From assembly GCA_963920665.1 (NCBI GenBank), contig OY987272.1, forward strand, positions 4,841,001 to 4,905,000: a stretch of 64,000 nucleotides of DNA, in the 5' to 3' direction. A program made the translations under genes and the position numbers. The notes beneath the pieces are model-generated. The model was not told where the DNA came from, searched no databases, and worked only from the letters and a program-made list of their open reading frames with translations. Numbering within the stretch: the first letter of the stretch is position 1; every line of letters begins with the position of its first letter. Below, piece after piece: positions 50,880 through 64,000 of the stretch. This stretch comes from Straminergon stramineum (Eukaryota > Streptophyta > Bryopsida > Hypnales > Calliergonaceae).

Positions 50880-51340
50880 AAATTGATCGATACGGGAATA
50901 AGGAAAACCTCTCCGGGTTGCATCGATATCTGGATTACAAATTCATCATCATCGTTTTAATTTCGAAAATGGACCATGCAGGATACGATCCAATGTCCAA
51001 GAATATGGGTTGGTGGCCTTCAAGAGAGAGCCTCTCACGATGTCTATGAAGTGTCTCTGATGTGAAGCCTTCCGAAGCTGCAGTAATTTCGTTCGAAATC
51101 TGAAAGCGTTTCTGTGTCGACGAGGGTAACAGAGCTCAGCAATGGATACAAATGTTCGACGTGAAATACAACCTGACATCGACGATTGCCGAATGATATA
51201 TAATCAACAATAGAAGAAACGGGCTTGATATAAAAACATCCGCCCCAACTGAAGTATCCACCAGGCAGCTCTGGAGCTGAAAGAATGAGAAGCTTGGAAA
51301 CACAATGCAAGAGTCATAAGAGACTCAATTCTTGTGGTAA
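50880..51340. other. GC-richer segment, possible gene remnant, not recognised
   Basis: Composition is more gene-like than the surroundings, and two reverse-strand frames of 76 and 88 codons overlap here (50,949-51,310). Neither shows a domain I recognise and no splice model is convincing. It is absent from the equivalent place after unit E. Confidence 0.35.
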
Positions 51341-53172
51341 ATATCATCCACGGAACGATGTTTGCTGAAATACTCATGATTTCAATTCTAAAGTATTTTA
51401 AAACTTTAAAATTAATAATAATGAAAAAATATGGTCATTTAATGCGTAGACCTTTAACAAGATTTTTGTGTTAAAAGATCAAGTATGGAATATTTCTCTT
51501 AATAGGAAAAACATAGAAATGAAAAATCCCAATAAAATAAGGACTTTGAAGAATGAAATTTTGAAAAAAAAATTACTATTTGAAATAGCTATTTCATTCT
51601 TATAATAGTTACTATTCCACTTGAAAACCATTTCTCCACTTTTGGGCTCCAAATTCTTCAAAATGGGTGCTGCATAGTACTCCAAATCCTTGTAAATTGA
51701 AAGTGGGACATATTTTTAGAGCTAAGTATGGCTCACCAAAATGATTTTAGAATATAAAAAGAAATTGAGAGAAAAATTTGAAATGGTCAGTTTCAATTCA
51801 ATATGAATTTCAAGAACATTGGATTATGATTTTCAAAATTGTGTTTGGAAAACACTCTTGCACTCAAAATTTGACAAGAAATAGCATAGGTAAACTTTTT
51901 TGCAATCACATGTTACATACCTAATCTTATAAACAACTCTAAGATATGATACAGAAAAGGAAATCTAATTAGAAAGTTCTCATTGTAATGTGTATATCTT
52001 TATTGTCAAGTAGAATGAATCCAAAAAATCAATCACTTTGTTGTACCCACAACTTTCATTCAAAGATTTCACATTTCTAAAAAAATCACTTCTTTCTTTA
52101 ACTTCTAAATAATTTGACCCATGATAATAGGTCCATCATTCCAAAAATCCCAATTTTTGTTTACACTCACAAGTTTATGCTACATTAAAGAAATTCTAGA
52201 AAGAAAGTTCTTAAAGTGTGTAAGGTAATCTAACCTATGACAAGCAAAAGACCCATTACAATGAATCATCTAAGAAACAACCCATTAAAATCTTGCATCA
52301 ATCAATGACAAGTTGTTTTCAATAAATGAGATTTGAGCTACATTAGGTTGGTGGTGGTCACAATTGATGTCTTGGATGATGGTGATAGAATGATTAGTGA
52401 TTGCAATAGGAACTTCCACCTTTTGATTGTAAATGCATCACTGGAAGTGACTTTTTTAGGACTTCATAGTGTGGCCATTTTAGGAAGTATTGAAATTGCT
52501 TTAGGTGAATAAGATGGTCATTATCCAGGCCATTATGGATATAGTTTTTGTTGGTTTGGAGGCAAGACTCTTTTAGGTCAATTAGATAGCACACCTTAAA
52601 AATTCAAGACAAATTCATATTTTGTCAAAAATATGAAACTTCAATTGCTCTCCTCATTCTTCACATTTGTCTTTATATGGAGTTTGAAAAAAAATTTAAA
52701 CAACACCAACAAGGCCAACTAGTTATATTGCCTATCATAGTTGGTTTATCCTATATCTTCATTTTCATGTAGAGTGAACCCGAAAAATTCAATCACTTTG
52801 TTTTACCAAGATTTTAACATTTGTCGTTTTCCTAATTTCCTCCAATCCTAAAATCTTATATTGGACTTGTATGAAAAGTATAGAAGAAATTTCTAGAAAC
52901 TTTGCCTGTCTACATTGCAAGATATTAGAGTTTAAAGTGAAATAAATGCCTATTTTTTGCACCTTGCTAGGATCATTGCAAGAAACACCGACCTGTTTTC
53001 TTGTCACAATTAGAGTGACTTCCTTGTCATCCACTATTAATAACTTCTAAATTTTAAACCCAATGGCAAAATGAAAGTAAAAATTCTAATTAACTTGATT
53101 TTCATCGTATTTCTTATTTTTTTAGAATTTTTTAAAAATAATTTTATGTTTAAATATCAATTTCATTAATAT
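51341..53172. other. AT-rich intergenic DNA, nothing recognised
   Basis: No supported gene. The segment near 52,960 (gatcattgcaagaaacaccg) resembles short phrases at about 54,020, 58,355 and 63,443, probably the end of a dispersed repeat. Confidence 0.4.
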
Positions 53173-53857
53173 GTCACACTTTTAGGTTCAGGGTTTTTTT
53201 ATACTAAATACCAGTTCAAATGAATGATTTTGGGTTGAAATTTCTACAGTATATTTCTATAGTAGGTAGACATGTCCCTACCAAAGGGCATCTAAAAAAA
53301 CATTATATTATGTCCTCCACGTTTGTACAAAGAGGCCTCCCTTGCACATGCGCTTGTAAACATTAGAAATGGTTTTGACTTCATTTTTTTAATCAAATCT
53401 CATCAACATGAAGTCTTTATTAATTTATAATGTTTCGTTTTGTTGAAAATGGGTTTTCTTATTTTCTTTAAATTAAAATGTCCAAATTGTATTTACTGGG
53501 ACAACTTCTTGGACACAGAATTCTAGTGAAGAAAATACATAGTTGGACATTTTAATTTGTAGAAAATAAGAAAACCCATTTTCAACAAAACGAAACATTA
53601 TAAATTAATAAAGACTTCATGGTGATGAGATTTGATTAAAAAAATGAGGTCAAAACCATTTCTCATGTTTACAAGTGTGCGTGCAAGGGAGGCCTTTTTG
53701 CACAAATGTGGAGGACATAAAATAATGTTTTTTTAGATGCCCTTTTGGTAGGGACATGTCTACCTACTATAGGAATATACCACAGAGATTTCATCCAAAA
53801 ATCATTAATTTGAACCAGTATTTAGTATAAAAAAAACCCTAAACTTAAAAGCATGAC
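53173..53857. repeat. Long near-perfect inverted repeat (arms about 325 bp, loop about 35 bp)
   Basis: The left arm is 53,173-53,500 and the right arm about 53,536-53,857. By eye the arms are over 90% identical, with a near-exact core of about 75 bp next to the loop (for example gttttgttgaaaatgggttt). A diverged single-arm relative lies at about 63,720-63,970. It could be a foldback transposon or a hairpin-RNA locus. No coding capacity. Confidence 0.85.
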
Positions 53858-54119
53858 TACTTCACAAAATTCATTTTAAAATATAAAATGATTTAAAAAA
53901 AATTCTGAAAAATAAGGGATGCAATTGCAATAAAAAATTCTAGGAATTTTTTTGGGCATTGAGTTCGTAATTCAAAAGTTATAGCTTTGGATACAAACTG
54001 ATTTTTCAAAATGCTACACAAAACGGTTGGTGTTTCTTGCAACAACCCACCATTTTAAGATAATATATAAGTCTTCAAATGCTCTAAACTTCACAAATTT
54101 TGCATATTTAATTTAATTT
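53858..54119. other. AT-rich spacer before unit E
   Basis: Contains ggtgtttcttgcaacaaccc near 54,025, a phrase shared with other repeat ends in the window. No gene is seen. Confidence 0.4.
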
Positions 54120-56457
54120 AAAAAAAAATTATATTGAAAATTAAGTTGAGAGAGTTTGAAAATAACATACCAAATAGTAAAACTGATTTTTATTCTAAAA
54201 AACAACTGGAAGGGAATTTTTGATTGTATAATCTCATGTACTAAATTTATTTGAATAGTGGAAATAATAGGCATGGAGAAGAGGAAGTACAAATCAAATG
54301 GAAAGATGGTAACGGAAAAGTACAGCATAAAACATATAGCATAGACATCCGCCCACTCCCGAGCACTCCTCCTTCACCATGAATTTGCAACTGAAGTGAA
54401 TTATACTTAGTGCTTGTCTTGGAATGAAATATGCTAGGCGGACATTGGCAATTTGGCATCCTTCTCAAGCTCGATGTTGTCTTAAAGATTATTACATGCT
54501 ACTTATTAGAGATATTCAATTCTTTTTCTTTAGTTGTAAGATAATTCACTTGTGAGGTTTCTTCGTCTCCAAAGTGGACAAGAGTTTTGAATTGACACAG
54601 CTAACCACAGTATTCCGGGCACAAAGAGATCCGTGACTGCCCTCGGCCACTAGCCACCATCCATAACGACGTACTCCGTATATAACAATGGGTCCAATTT
54701 CTTCTAAATCACCTGCCAGATTCTGTTACTTCAATATCGTGGTGAAATAATGCAACAAAAACATACACACTTCATATTTTGCAGCGAAATATACTCCCAT
54801 TCTCTTCGATCAAGCGCGCCAGTCGCAGGAATCGAAGTTGGGCTTTCCCACGATCGAAGCTGGTGCACACCAAGCCCAAACTAGCGCGCACCAGTTGGTA
54901 CTCCAGGCCAATTGCAGTTCCTACATAATATCCAAGTAACTGCAAACTGTCCAATTATCGCAAATGATGTACATCCTGTAGTGCCCCGAAAGTCCAAGTC
55001 CGCAAACTGAGAACTTCCTTCACTTCACAGTACTGTACTGATAGTGTGTCAGTGGATCGGAGGGCCAGCCAGGAGCCCAAGACTCCGCCAGCTCCCACGA
55101 TTTGCCTGCTTGCCACCACCGGGTTCATTTTGGAACAGTACCTCTGTACCTGCCACAGGCCTTCACAGCCCTGGCGCAATTATGAAGGGACGGAGTCTGA
55201 CAGGATCAAACTTGTCAGAGAGTTGGAGAATTCGCGCCCCCACCAACAACGCTGCTTGCCACTCCTGGAGCTCATCTTGCTCTTGTGCTCGTGGTTTGCG
55301 GAAGCTGGGGTTTCAGCAACAACAGGACCAGCGTTCTTCTTCTTTGTTCTACTCCTTCCGGGTTTGCGCTCTGTTGTTGTTTCCTACTCCTTGTTCTCTC
55401 CTTTTCGATCTTGCGGACAGCGAGTGTCTTGCATTTTGTGTACTTGGCGCCATGAAATTGGTCGATGGTGGTTGTGGCTGAGATTGGGGTGCTGTTGTTG
55501 ACGATTCTGGCGCCGCACGCACAAGCTTAGGAGCGACGATATGATCGAATTGGCAAAGGTGTAGCCGCTCGTTTCAGGAGAACACTTCCGCCGTTGCCGA
55601 CAAATCTAGCTTCATTTCAGGTACGTTTGCTTTTGAATCCAAACTCGTTTAGCACCTCACCTCACCTCACCTCTTGTTTCATTTCGTATCGATCAGCTTA
55701 ATATCACGAGAAGTGGAACTTCCAACTCTCATGCAAATCAATCCAATGCATTCCCATGAATTTCGATCTATTTCTTAGGAATCACCGTGCCAACAGGGCA
55801 GGAACCACATCCTAGTTATTGTTGTGGTGTTAGATTCTTGAATGTTTGTGTAAGCAAATCAAATAGGATTCCAACGCAGTAGAGAAATCATTAGTCATCG
55901 TGTGCAAAACTTTATCTTGGATTGAAATGTGATTGGAAGATGAGCAAAGCATTATGCCTTGCGATATTGAGGCTATCATCCTCCTCAAAGTCGCCATGTA
56001 CTACTCCCACCTGCCCTGTGCAAGATTTTTGGGGTGTCCGCATTGAGGTAGGGGTTACAGTTACGAACCTCTTCGTTGGCCTTGTTCTAATGAGATCAAA
56101 TATGGGCTCCAAACTTCTGGGTTGGCGAATGTAGACTATCATTATGGATGTCGTTTTCACATGATTTTTTGCTGCGATTATGATTAGGGTTCAAGAGATG
56201 GACAAGTGCTGCTCGGGGATACTGAGATACCCCCTCTGAAATGCATGCGTCTTTTATGTTTTAATGATAGAACACATTGAGGGATTCTTTGACACAAACT
56301 CATGCATTCGCTTTCAGAAACAAGCACAGTCAAGGTGTCGGTGAATCTGAGTTCAATTTCGTCAAGTGTGACAGAGTTGTGGGGCCGAGTTCGTCAAGAC
56401 TACTCAAGAAGCCCTGAACTTGATTCTTTGTGTCTAAGAAGACTAGTCGCGTTTGCC
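54120..56457 (+). repeat. Unit E leader: duplicated segment upstream of kinase copy E
   Basis: Begins matching unit D near aagttgagagagtttgaaaa (54,143; 37,420 in D) and carries the family blocks down to the kinase start. Compared with the A and D leaders it lacks the first about 300 bp. A likely 5' UTR donor, ttcagGTACGT, is at 55,618. It also has cctcacctcacctcacctc, a short tandem expansion, near 55,655. Confidence 0.6.
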
Positions 56458-57738
56458 ATGGAGGGCATCTCTTCCGCGACACATGGTGTGGGACAAGGAG
56501 ATTTGGGAGCATTATTGGATGATGTCTCCAAATTTGTGGAGAATCACAGTGCTAAAGAAGCCAATACCAGTGTTGGAGACGAAGTATCTGCTTTTGCAAC
56601 GTCGAGGCCTACAACATCTTGTTCCAAGTTTCATTCAACTCGGATTGCGAATATGATGACCAGCAGGAGTGAGTTTGAGACTGAGCTTGAATTTCGGACG
56701 GCACATTCCAAAGTGCATTGGAGTGAATTGTGCCATCCTGAGGGAGCATCAGGTAGTGAAGACCCAAGCGTGGATCACCGCCAGTACTTTGAGAAGCTCC
56801 AAAAGGATGCGTATTGGGGAAAATTTTGCAGCCAAGTTACCAATGTCGTGTTGGGGAGGAAACTTGGAGAGGGAGCTCAAGGTGACATCTACGAAGCTCA
56901 AGTGACATTTAAATCGAATGCATGGTCTTTGGATACTAAGGGGTCTGAATTTGTGGTGAAGTTGATGAAGGGTGATTTTGCTCTTCAGGACCTTCAACGC
57001 CAATGGCCAAGCGGACTTGGAACTCGTACTTATTATGTAGATTTGTTAACTTTCTATGGGGCACTAGTGAAGGAGCCTCATACGGAGAGGAGCAAATTTG
57101 GTTTTGTCATGCACCGATATTGGGGAGATCTTCGAAGCCTCATTGATCTCCGCAAGGAACTCAAGAATGCCAGAGGATCTCCTTTTTCTCTTCCTCAAGT
57201 CAAGCACCTCATGTTTGGGATTGCCAAAAATATGTCTGTTTTGCATACAAGACAGATTACACACCGAGATTTGAAAGCTTCAAATGTATTAGTCACTCAT
57301 GCCAAGGATAAGGAAGATATTATGTCTTCCAATGATTCTGAATTGATTCTTCCATATGTTGCTGATTGGGAATGCTCCGTGGGTGTGGTGGGAACGGGGT
57401 GGTGGAGAGCGCCTGAGATACTTCTACAATTGAAGAACGGGACTTCAAGTTCCAAGTTGGAGTTCAATAAGAAGGTGGATGTCTACAGTTTTGCTATGAC
57501 ATGTTATGAGATTGTCACAGGACTTACACCGTTTGAAGGTCATTCGTATTCTACGAAATTGCGTGATGCTATTCTTGATGGAGCTCGACCAAAATTGCCC
57601 CATGATTTGGACCTAAAGATTAGAGGCATAATCACTTCTTGTTGGGATCCCAATCCTTCACTTAGGCCTAGTTTTGATCTAGTCAAGTGGAATTTGGAAG
57701 AGTATGATGGCAAGAAACACTTCATGTTTTATGATTAA
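56458..57738 (+). CDS. Protein kinase, TKL-like, tandem copy E (426 aa), best-preserved member
   Basis: Probable cytosolic Ser/Thr (or dual-specificity) kinase. There is no signal peptide or membrane segment. Residues 1-130 are an N-terminal region of unknown function. The kinase domain follows: Gly-rich loop 136-146 (LGEGAQGDIYEA), Lys168 in FVVKLMKG, HRDLKASN 269-276, DWE at 303-305 where DFG is usual, APE 318-320 in GTGWWRAPEILL, DVYSFAMTCYEIVTG, and WDPNPSLRPSF 396-406. Lys168, Asp271, Asn276 and Asp303 are present, so ATP and metal binding are plausible despite the altered DFG. The start is the family gccATGG. The frame is open further upstream to 56,302, but that part does not align with the other copies. 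The last about 20 residues are unique because a foreign segment replaces the usual end. Confidence 0.85.
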   Translation: MEGISSATHGVGQGDLGALLDDVSKFVENHSAKEANTSVGDEVSAFATSRPTTSCSKFHSTRIANMMTSRSEFETELEFRTAHSKVHWSELCHPEGASGSEDPSVDHRQYFEKLQKDAYWGKFCSQVTNVVLGRKLGEGAQGDIYEAQVTFKSNAWSLDTKGSEFVVKLMKGDFALQDLQRQWPSGLGTRTYYVDLLTFYGALVKEPHTERSKFGFVMHRYWGDLRSLIDLRKELKNARGSPFSLPQVKHLMFGIAKNMSVLHTRQITHRDLKASNVLVTHAKDKEDIMSSNDSELILPYVADWECSVGVVGTGWWRAPEILLQLKNGTSSSKLEFNKKVDVYSFAMTCYEIVTGLTPFEGHSYSTKLRDAILDGARPKLPHDLDLKIRGIITSCWDPNPSLRPSFDLVKWNLEEYDGKKHFMFYD

Positions 57739-58403
57739 AAATGTAATTTTTGAACTATCGATTTTGGGTGCTTGTAGATCTAAATTGGTTATTTAGTTCT
57801 ATGTAGTATTATAGACTACTATAGAGTGTTATAGAAGCCACTGGTAGCAAAAAATAGCAAAAAAGGGGTCTGTTGATTTTTTCATTTTTAATAATTTAAA
57901 TAAAATTCAACAAAATTCCATAAAAAAAAGACATTTTGTTAGAGGAGATTGCACACACATTGCACCAAGAAAATCATTTAGGAAATTTTTTCTCTCTTTG
58001 TAGCCTTCATACAAAAGAAGGTCACTTTGACCCCATATGCACAATCGACATGTTACTATTTTCACAAAAACTTTTCGCCAATCCTTAAAAAGGTAGTACA
58101 CCTCCAACATATTCAATTTGTGGCTTTCAATTCGCATTTTTGGGTCAAAAATAGTACTAACCCCCCCCCCCCCCTCAAAATGACACAAATAGACATCCAA
58201 TCAAAGCTAGGCTAAAAATAGTAAAAAAATTTGAAAAAAATATGAAATGTCTACTATTGCATCTACCTTCCTTCCAAATTTCATGCCAAATGGACTAAGA
58301 ATGCCGAAGTTATAAGCACAAACCACTTGTCCAAGGGCAAGAAGACAAGAAATAGGACAAGTGTTTCTTGCAATCACCCAAAAATAAAGTCATCTGGTTT
58401 AGT
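57739..58403. other. Segment inserted at the 3' end of kinase copy E
   Basis: Units B and D run directly from the kinase stop into gattatatttgat...ttgttgcaag. In E this junction is interrupted by about 700 bp that start within the last kinase codons (about 57,675) and end near 58,403. It contains a run of 14 C near 58,160 and ends with gtgtttcttgcaatcaccc, a phrase also seen near other repeats. It is probably a transposable fragment. No inverted ends were found. Confidence 0.5.
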
Positions 58404-59280
58404 TTTATGATTATATTTGATGAATTACCTATATTTGTTGCAAGCTACCATATTGTTTGGGTTTTTGACTACAACTTTAAATTCAAAATTGCATCTATTG
58501 ATTATACTAGAGAAGATAATATGGTTTGGGGAGATGGCTTTGCACACTTCAAGTATATTCCACCATGAATCTTATCATCTTTTGTAATTTGGGATGCAAT
58601 TGTCATGTGTGGGCCTTCAACCTCATAGTTAGGTGGTTGGTTGGTTGGAGATGTGTAGTGATAGTTTATTATTGTTGAATTAGAAAATTTTGAAAGTGAT
58701 TGATTATCAATTCATTGTCTTAGTGGTTTTCATGATTATAGAAATGTTTGAAAAGAATATGGAAAGGTCTACATTCAATTGTGCATTTAGGTGGTGGGGT
58801 AGAATAGAAAGGAGATCTTCAAAAGTAGTCATGAAGTTTCTAATGAAGAAGGAATATGTTCTATGTGCATGTAGTGCAATTGTAGGTTGAATGTATATAT
58901 TCCATGTTCATTTTTCTACTACTTGTTGATGTGTTATAGCACTAGTGAAGGATCCTTCACAAGATGTTTATGTCTTTTGTCAACCAAACTCAAATTGAAC
59001 CTCATATGTTTGTTTCTTTTCTTTTGAGGATGTTATTTTATCCAATCTTGTTACTTTATTACCAATGTTCTTAATGGATTCTTGTGAAATGAACTTTACC
59101 TCCCTTTTGACTTTCAAATTATCAGGTTTTGATCTACCACATTAGTCATTTAAAAAACCTGAGTCTTTGGTTCCTCCAAGATTAAAAGTGAGGTTATTTT
59201 CCTCAAAAGTGGGGGAAGGATTTTACAAGATTCGTACCTTTGAGCTCACGAGATTAATGTGATCGCATGGTGAATATTTT
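58404..59280 (+). repeat. Unit E trailer, part shared with unit D
   Basis: Follows 40,870-41,760 in the same order, with near-identity from about 58,900 (catgttcatttttctactac, ggatccttcacaagatgttt). No gene is seen. Confidence 0.6.
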
Positions 59281-59460
59281 CATGACAAATGCACTGCAAG
59301 GACATTCACAGATTTGAAGGAAGGATACCTTCAACCCGATATGCTGCCCTGGTTTCACTCATCTGATTTTCATGACAAATGCACTGCAAGGACATTCACA
59401 GATTTGAAGGAAGGATACCTTCAACCCGATATGCTGCCCTGGTTTCACTCATCTGATTTT
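59281..59460 (+). repeat. Exact 90-bp tandem duplication
   Basis: The segment 59,281-59,370 (catgacaaatgcactgcaag ... cactcatctgatttt) is repeated at 59,371-59,460. Unit D has a single copy at about 41,758-41,850, so the duplication arose after the units separated. Confidence 0.9.
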
Positions 59461-59509
59461 TATTCAAATAATGCATTAATTTTCGAAGGAACTTCAATCA
59501 CCTTTCACA

Positions 59510-61199
<1,690 letters not shown>

Positions 61200-61378
61200 C
61201 TTTAGGGAAGCAGACATTGTGAGTGTGAAGTGCGAAAATGCAATAGACTCCTCTCATGCACTAACACCAAACATCGATTATAAGATTCCTAACCTTCAGG
61301 ACTCCTACACATTGATTTCCATGAGGAATTCAGAGAGACACTGCTCAAGAGCATCCTGGCTGCACTGTGTATTTTAGC

Positions 61379-61605
61379 TTAACCCTTAAACTCCAAGCTG
61401 GTGACCATGGAAATCATCCCTCTTGATATTGTATGACATCATCTACTTTAAATCCAAAAATACTCATTGGAGGTCAAACTATTGTGCAAGATTTCTCCTT
61501 TTTGCACAAAATTCCAAGGATGAACAATTGCACTTCTATCTTACATAGGAAGATTCTTTGTCATCCATTAGACAAAAAACATCCTTGACATTGTTTAAGG
61601 GTTAA
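61379..61605 (+). mobile_element. TTAA-flanked element, class 3 (219 bp)
   Basis: TTAA stands at 61,379-61,382 and 61,602-61,605. It begins CCCTTAAACTCCAAGC and ends TTGTTTAAGGG, so CCCTTAAA is inverted at the ends. The interior matches the pair at 34,393 and 34,700 (ggaaatcatccct, tcattggaggtcaaactatt, gacaaaaaacatcc). Confidence 0.75.
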
Positions 61606-62596
61606 ATGGTAAGATGTGGATAGCACTACAAGAAAGCAAATGAACTCTTGAAATTGTTTGAAGCATCAATTGAGTATGGCTCAAATTATTATTTTGTCTC
61701 TCTTTGTTTCTATTGCATCTTTTTTGTAGTTGAACAAAGATTTCAAAGTCACCTAGCGTGTCATTTTTGGACATCTTGTAGATAGACTAAAGTTTTTGAA
61801 AGAGGTAATTAAAGTTGTACCCAAAGCACAAACTTTGCTACAATGTTCAGGAGGGTGTAGGTTTTAGGCAAGAATTTGTATAGTAGAGGAACATTCTATC
61901 TTCAAGTTGATTGATGTTTAGAATGTGTTATCCAACTCAACAAAGCTACTTAAAAAGAACTCAACAAGTTCATGTAGACCTGGACATCAAAAAAATTCAG
62001 TTTTATTAAGATATTTGTAATTGAAAGAATATTTTTCACATTTTTATTGAAAGGACTACAAATATTAATTTGATTTTTTTTTCTACTATATATTTTGGAA
62101 AAAATTAAGATTAGAGAATCTCTCTGCTTAATTAGCTATCCAAATTGTATTAGTCCAATATGCAATAGAGAGTTTTCAATTAATAGTGATGAATCCAATT
62201 AAAGATCAATGCTAAGGGTATTGAGAATGTAAAAACTAAAATCCTCTCTTGAGTTTTCTTCATACTCTTGTCCATGGCCACTTGAATCTAAGCAAGAGGT
62301 TTGGGAATTTGTTGTAATACATTTTATACTTTAATTTCATCTTTAAATTTCAGAGATGACAAAAATTGCATTTTTTTTGGTCAAATTGTGTGTGTTGGAG
62401 GGTTGTTTAAGTGTATGCAACTTTGAGAATTATGATGAAATAATGTCGTCAAATTCATACTACATTTGGATAGTGATCATATTAAATTGAAATAAATTTT
62501 AGAAAATTTTCTAAAACGAAATTTTAGTGAATATTGCTTTCAAGAATACACTGCATATGTAGCAATAAGAGTTCGATGTAATATTGAGTAATTATT
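61606..62596. other. AT-rich intergenic DNA, nothing recognised
   Basis: No supported gene. A lone CACTACAAG at 61,624 has no inverted partner. Confidence 0.4.
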
Positions 62597-63450
62597 TTAA
62601 TCCCTAAAGTCCCAAAGCCTTTTTTCCATGAAGAAACACTCAAAATTGTCATTTCTCTTGCAAAGTGCAAAAAACTTTAAGAATTTTTTGGAAGATCTAA
62701 CCACAGGATCTTGCACTAGATTGGTGTAAAATGTGTGAAAGAAGTTTTGAGAACTTTGACCGTGTGGCTTGTAAGATATTTGCATTTAAAGTGAAGAAAA
62801 CATGTTTATTTGTACCTTGTTTGACTAGATTTTTTGACTTTGGCCATCTTCTTAACTTAAAATTCTTACAATATTGATTTTGAATTTCTAATTTTTTATT
62901 TTAAAGAATTGAGTTGAGAGTCTAGAATTCTTTCTTTTTAAAAAACTCAAGGCTTTCATTCATTAAATTTTTTTTAAGTAGAAGTAGATTCAAGATTGAT
63001 GGAAAAACTAAACCATTAATAGCTCTAAGATGGAATGCAAAACACACTAATTTCAACAAGGAGATTGTTCTAGCAAGAGTCAGATTTTAACCTTGTGAAA
63101 AAATTGGGAAAATTATATTCAAAAATGAATTCTACAAATTATTTTTTCAAGAAGGTGCTCTAATTGCCCCCAAAACAAGAATGTCAATAATTTTCCCATT
63201 GCTAATTGAAATGGAATGAATCAAAGCTTCCTAAGTACATAAAAATGCAGTCTATGAGATATTATTTTTTAATTTTTTTAATTTTAGGTTTCTGTGGTAT
63301 TTTCTTTTGCCCACCAAACTAAAGGTTGGGGGCTTATTGTGCCATAACTTTTGCTCTTGGATATTGGTTCAAATAAAAATTATATTCCCCAAAAATCTAT
63401 TCTATTTTTCTATCTTCAACTAGAATATTAAAAAATGGGTCATTGCAAGA
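62597..63450. repeat. Diverged relative of the TTAA class 1 element fused to another dispersed repeat
   Basis: Begins TTAATCCCTAAAGTCCC, and the next 220 bp follow the reverse complement of the class 1 right half at low identity (attgtcatttctcttgcaa, ggatcttgca, gtaagatatttgcattt). It then continues into text matching 43,440-43,960. No right-hand TTAA end is evident. Confidence 0.45.
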
Positions 63451-64000
63451 AAGACCGTCCGTTTTTTGTAGCATTTTGCACAATATTCATGATTTTTTCA
63501 AGAGTATTGTATAATTAGAAAATCAATTTTTTTAAAATGGAAAAAAATTGTTTAATCATACACCTTTCAGAGGAAGGTACCCTAGGAAGGAAATTCATAG
63601 AAAAACTCTCTAAGTAGGAGAATTAGAAAGTTGTAAAATCTCATGAAAATAAGTACTTTCATGTTTTAATTTGTAAAAACTAATAGGAAATTCTTTTTCA
63701 AAGAAACTAAAAATTTTGCATTTGGGAAGACTTCATGGTAAAGAGATTTCACCAAGAGAATGATCTTGAAGCTATTTTCAATGTTCACAATTGCGCGCTT
63801 AAGGGAGCCCTATTTGCAAGAACGTAGAGGACATAAAGTAATGTTTTTTTAAGTGATCTTTGGTAGGCACATGCTTGCCTAGTGTGGGAATACACCACAT
63901 AAATTTCATCTCTATATCATTAATTTTGGGCACTCCCCAATACTAAAAACCCCTAAACTGCAAAGTGTGATAAATTAGGTAAATTAAAATTTAATTATAA
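63451..64000. repeat. Single-arm relative of the long inverted repeat, in AT-rich DNA
   Basis: About 63,727-63,970 resembles the right arm of the inverted repeat at 53,536-53,857 (gacttcatggt, gaggacataaa(a/g)taatgttttttta, accccctaaac-like end). No gene is seen up to the window end. Confidence 0.5.

Noticed and set aside
50949..51310. Reverse-strand frames of 76 and 88 codons
   Set aside because: No recognisable domain, mutually overlapping in different frames, and absent from the paralogous trailer of unit E.
56302..56457. N-terminal extension of kinase copy E (and the similar open upstream frames of B, C and D)
   Set aside because: The upstream frames are shifted between copies by indels, and the family ATG has a good gccATGG context. 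The upstream part behaves like UTR.
61624..61632. Possible second CACTA element (CACTACAAG)
   Set aside because: No inverted CTTGTAGTG end is found nearby.

Overview
The window is nuclear DNA of a land plant. The evidence is a six-exon plastid-type RelA/SpoT homologue with GT-AG introns, an intronless histone H3 preceded by telo-box motifs, plant-type kinases of the TKL group, and many plant-style MITEs. The low GC content and the H3 residues (Ala31, Tyr41, Ser87, Leu90) fit a non-seed plant, most likely a moss. That placement is inference. Most of the sequence is AT-rich and non-coding.

Layout. Positions 1-8,880 hold no gene I can support, only a GC-richer island (621-1,590), a TTAA-flanked element and a TA-flanked MITE. 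Positions 8,881-13,560 carry the RSH gene (plus strand, 823 aa). Positions 13,560-21,680 are repeat-rich: three TTAA-flanked elements, a CACTA-like MITE nested in one of them, and word-biased AT-rich DNA. Histone H3 lies at 21,994-22,404.

From 23,970 to about 61,200 there is a tandem segmental duplication of one protein-kinase gene plus its long leader and trailer. It has five units: A (26,214, decayed), B (30,489, open), C (36,739, cut off after the N-terminal region), D (39,604, a single in-frame TGA) and E (56,458, open and best preserved). All full-length copies have DWE where kinases usually have DFG. Units D and E share several kb of downstream sequence.

The D/E comparison exposes a 7,413-bp insertion in unit D's trailer (42,723-50,135). 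It has inverted ends starting CAGGGTT, an exact 8-bp target duplication (GATGAGAT), and an intact empty site in unit E. These are the marks of a hAT DNA transposon. No transposase reading frame is visible. Inside it are GGGCGAC/GTCGCCC motifs in opposite orientation near the two ends, a 1.75-kb minisatellite built on the same motif, a 4 x ~220-bp tandem array, a tRNA-like SINE with a perfect 17-bp target duplication, and a nested TTAA element.

A second theme is a set of non-coding elements bounded by TTAA and starting CCCCTAAAG or CCCTTAAA (at least eight copies, three size classes: about 900-1,000, 541 and 220-240 bp). They resemble non-autonomous piggyBac elements. In one place two of them share a single TTAA. 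A 0.68-kb near-perfect inverted repeat (53,173-53,857) could give a long hairpin RNA.
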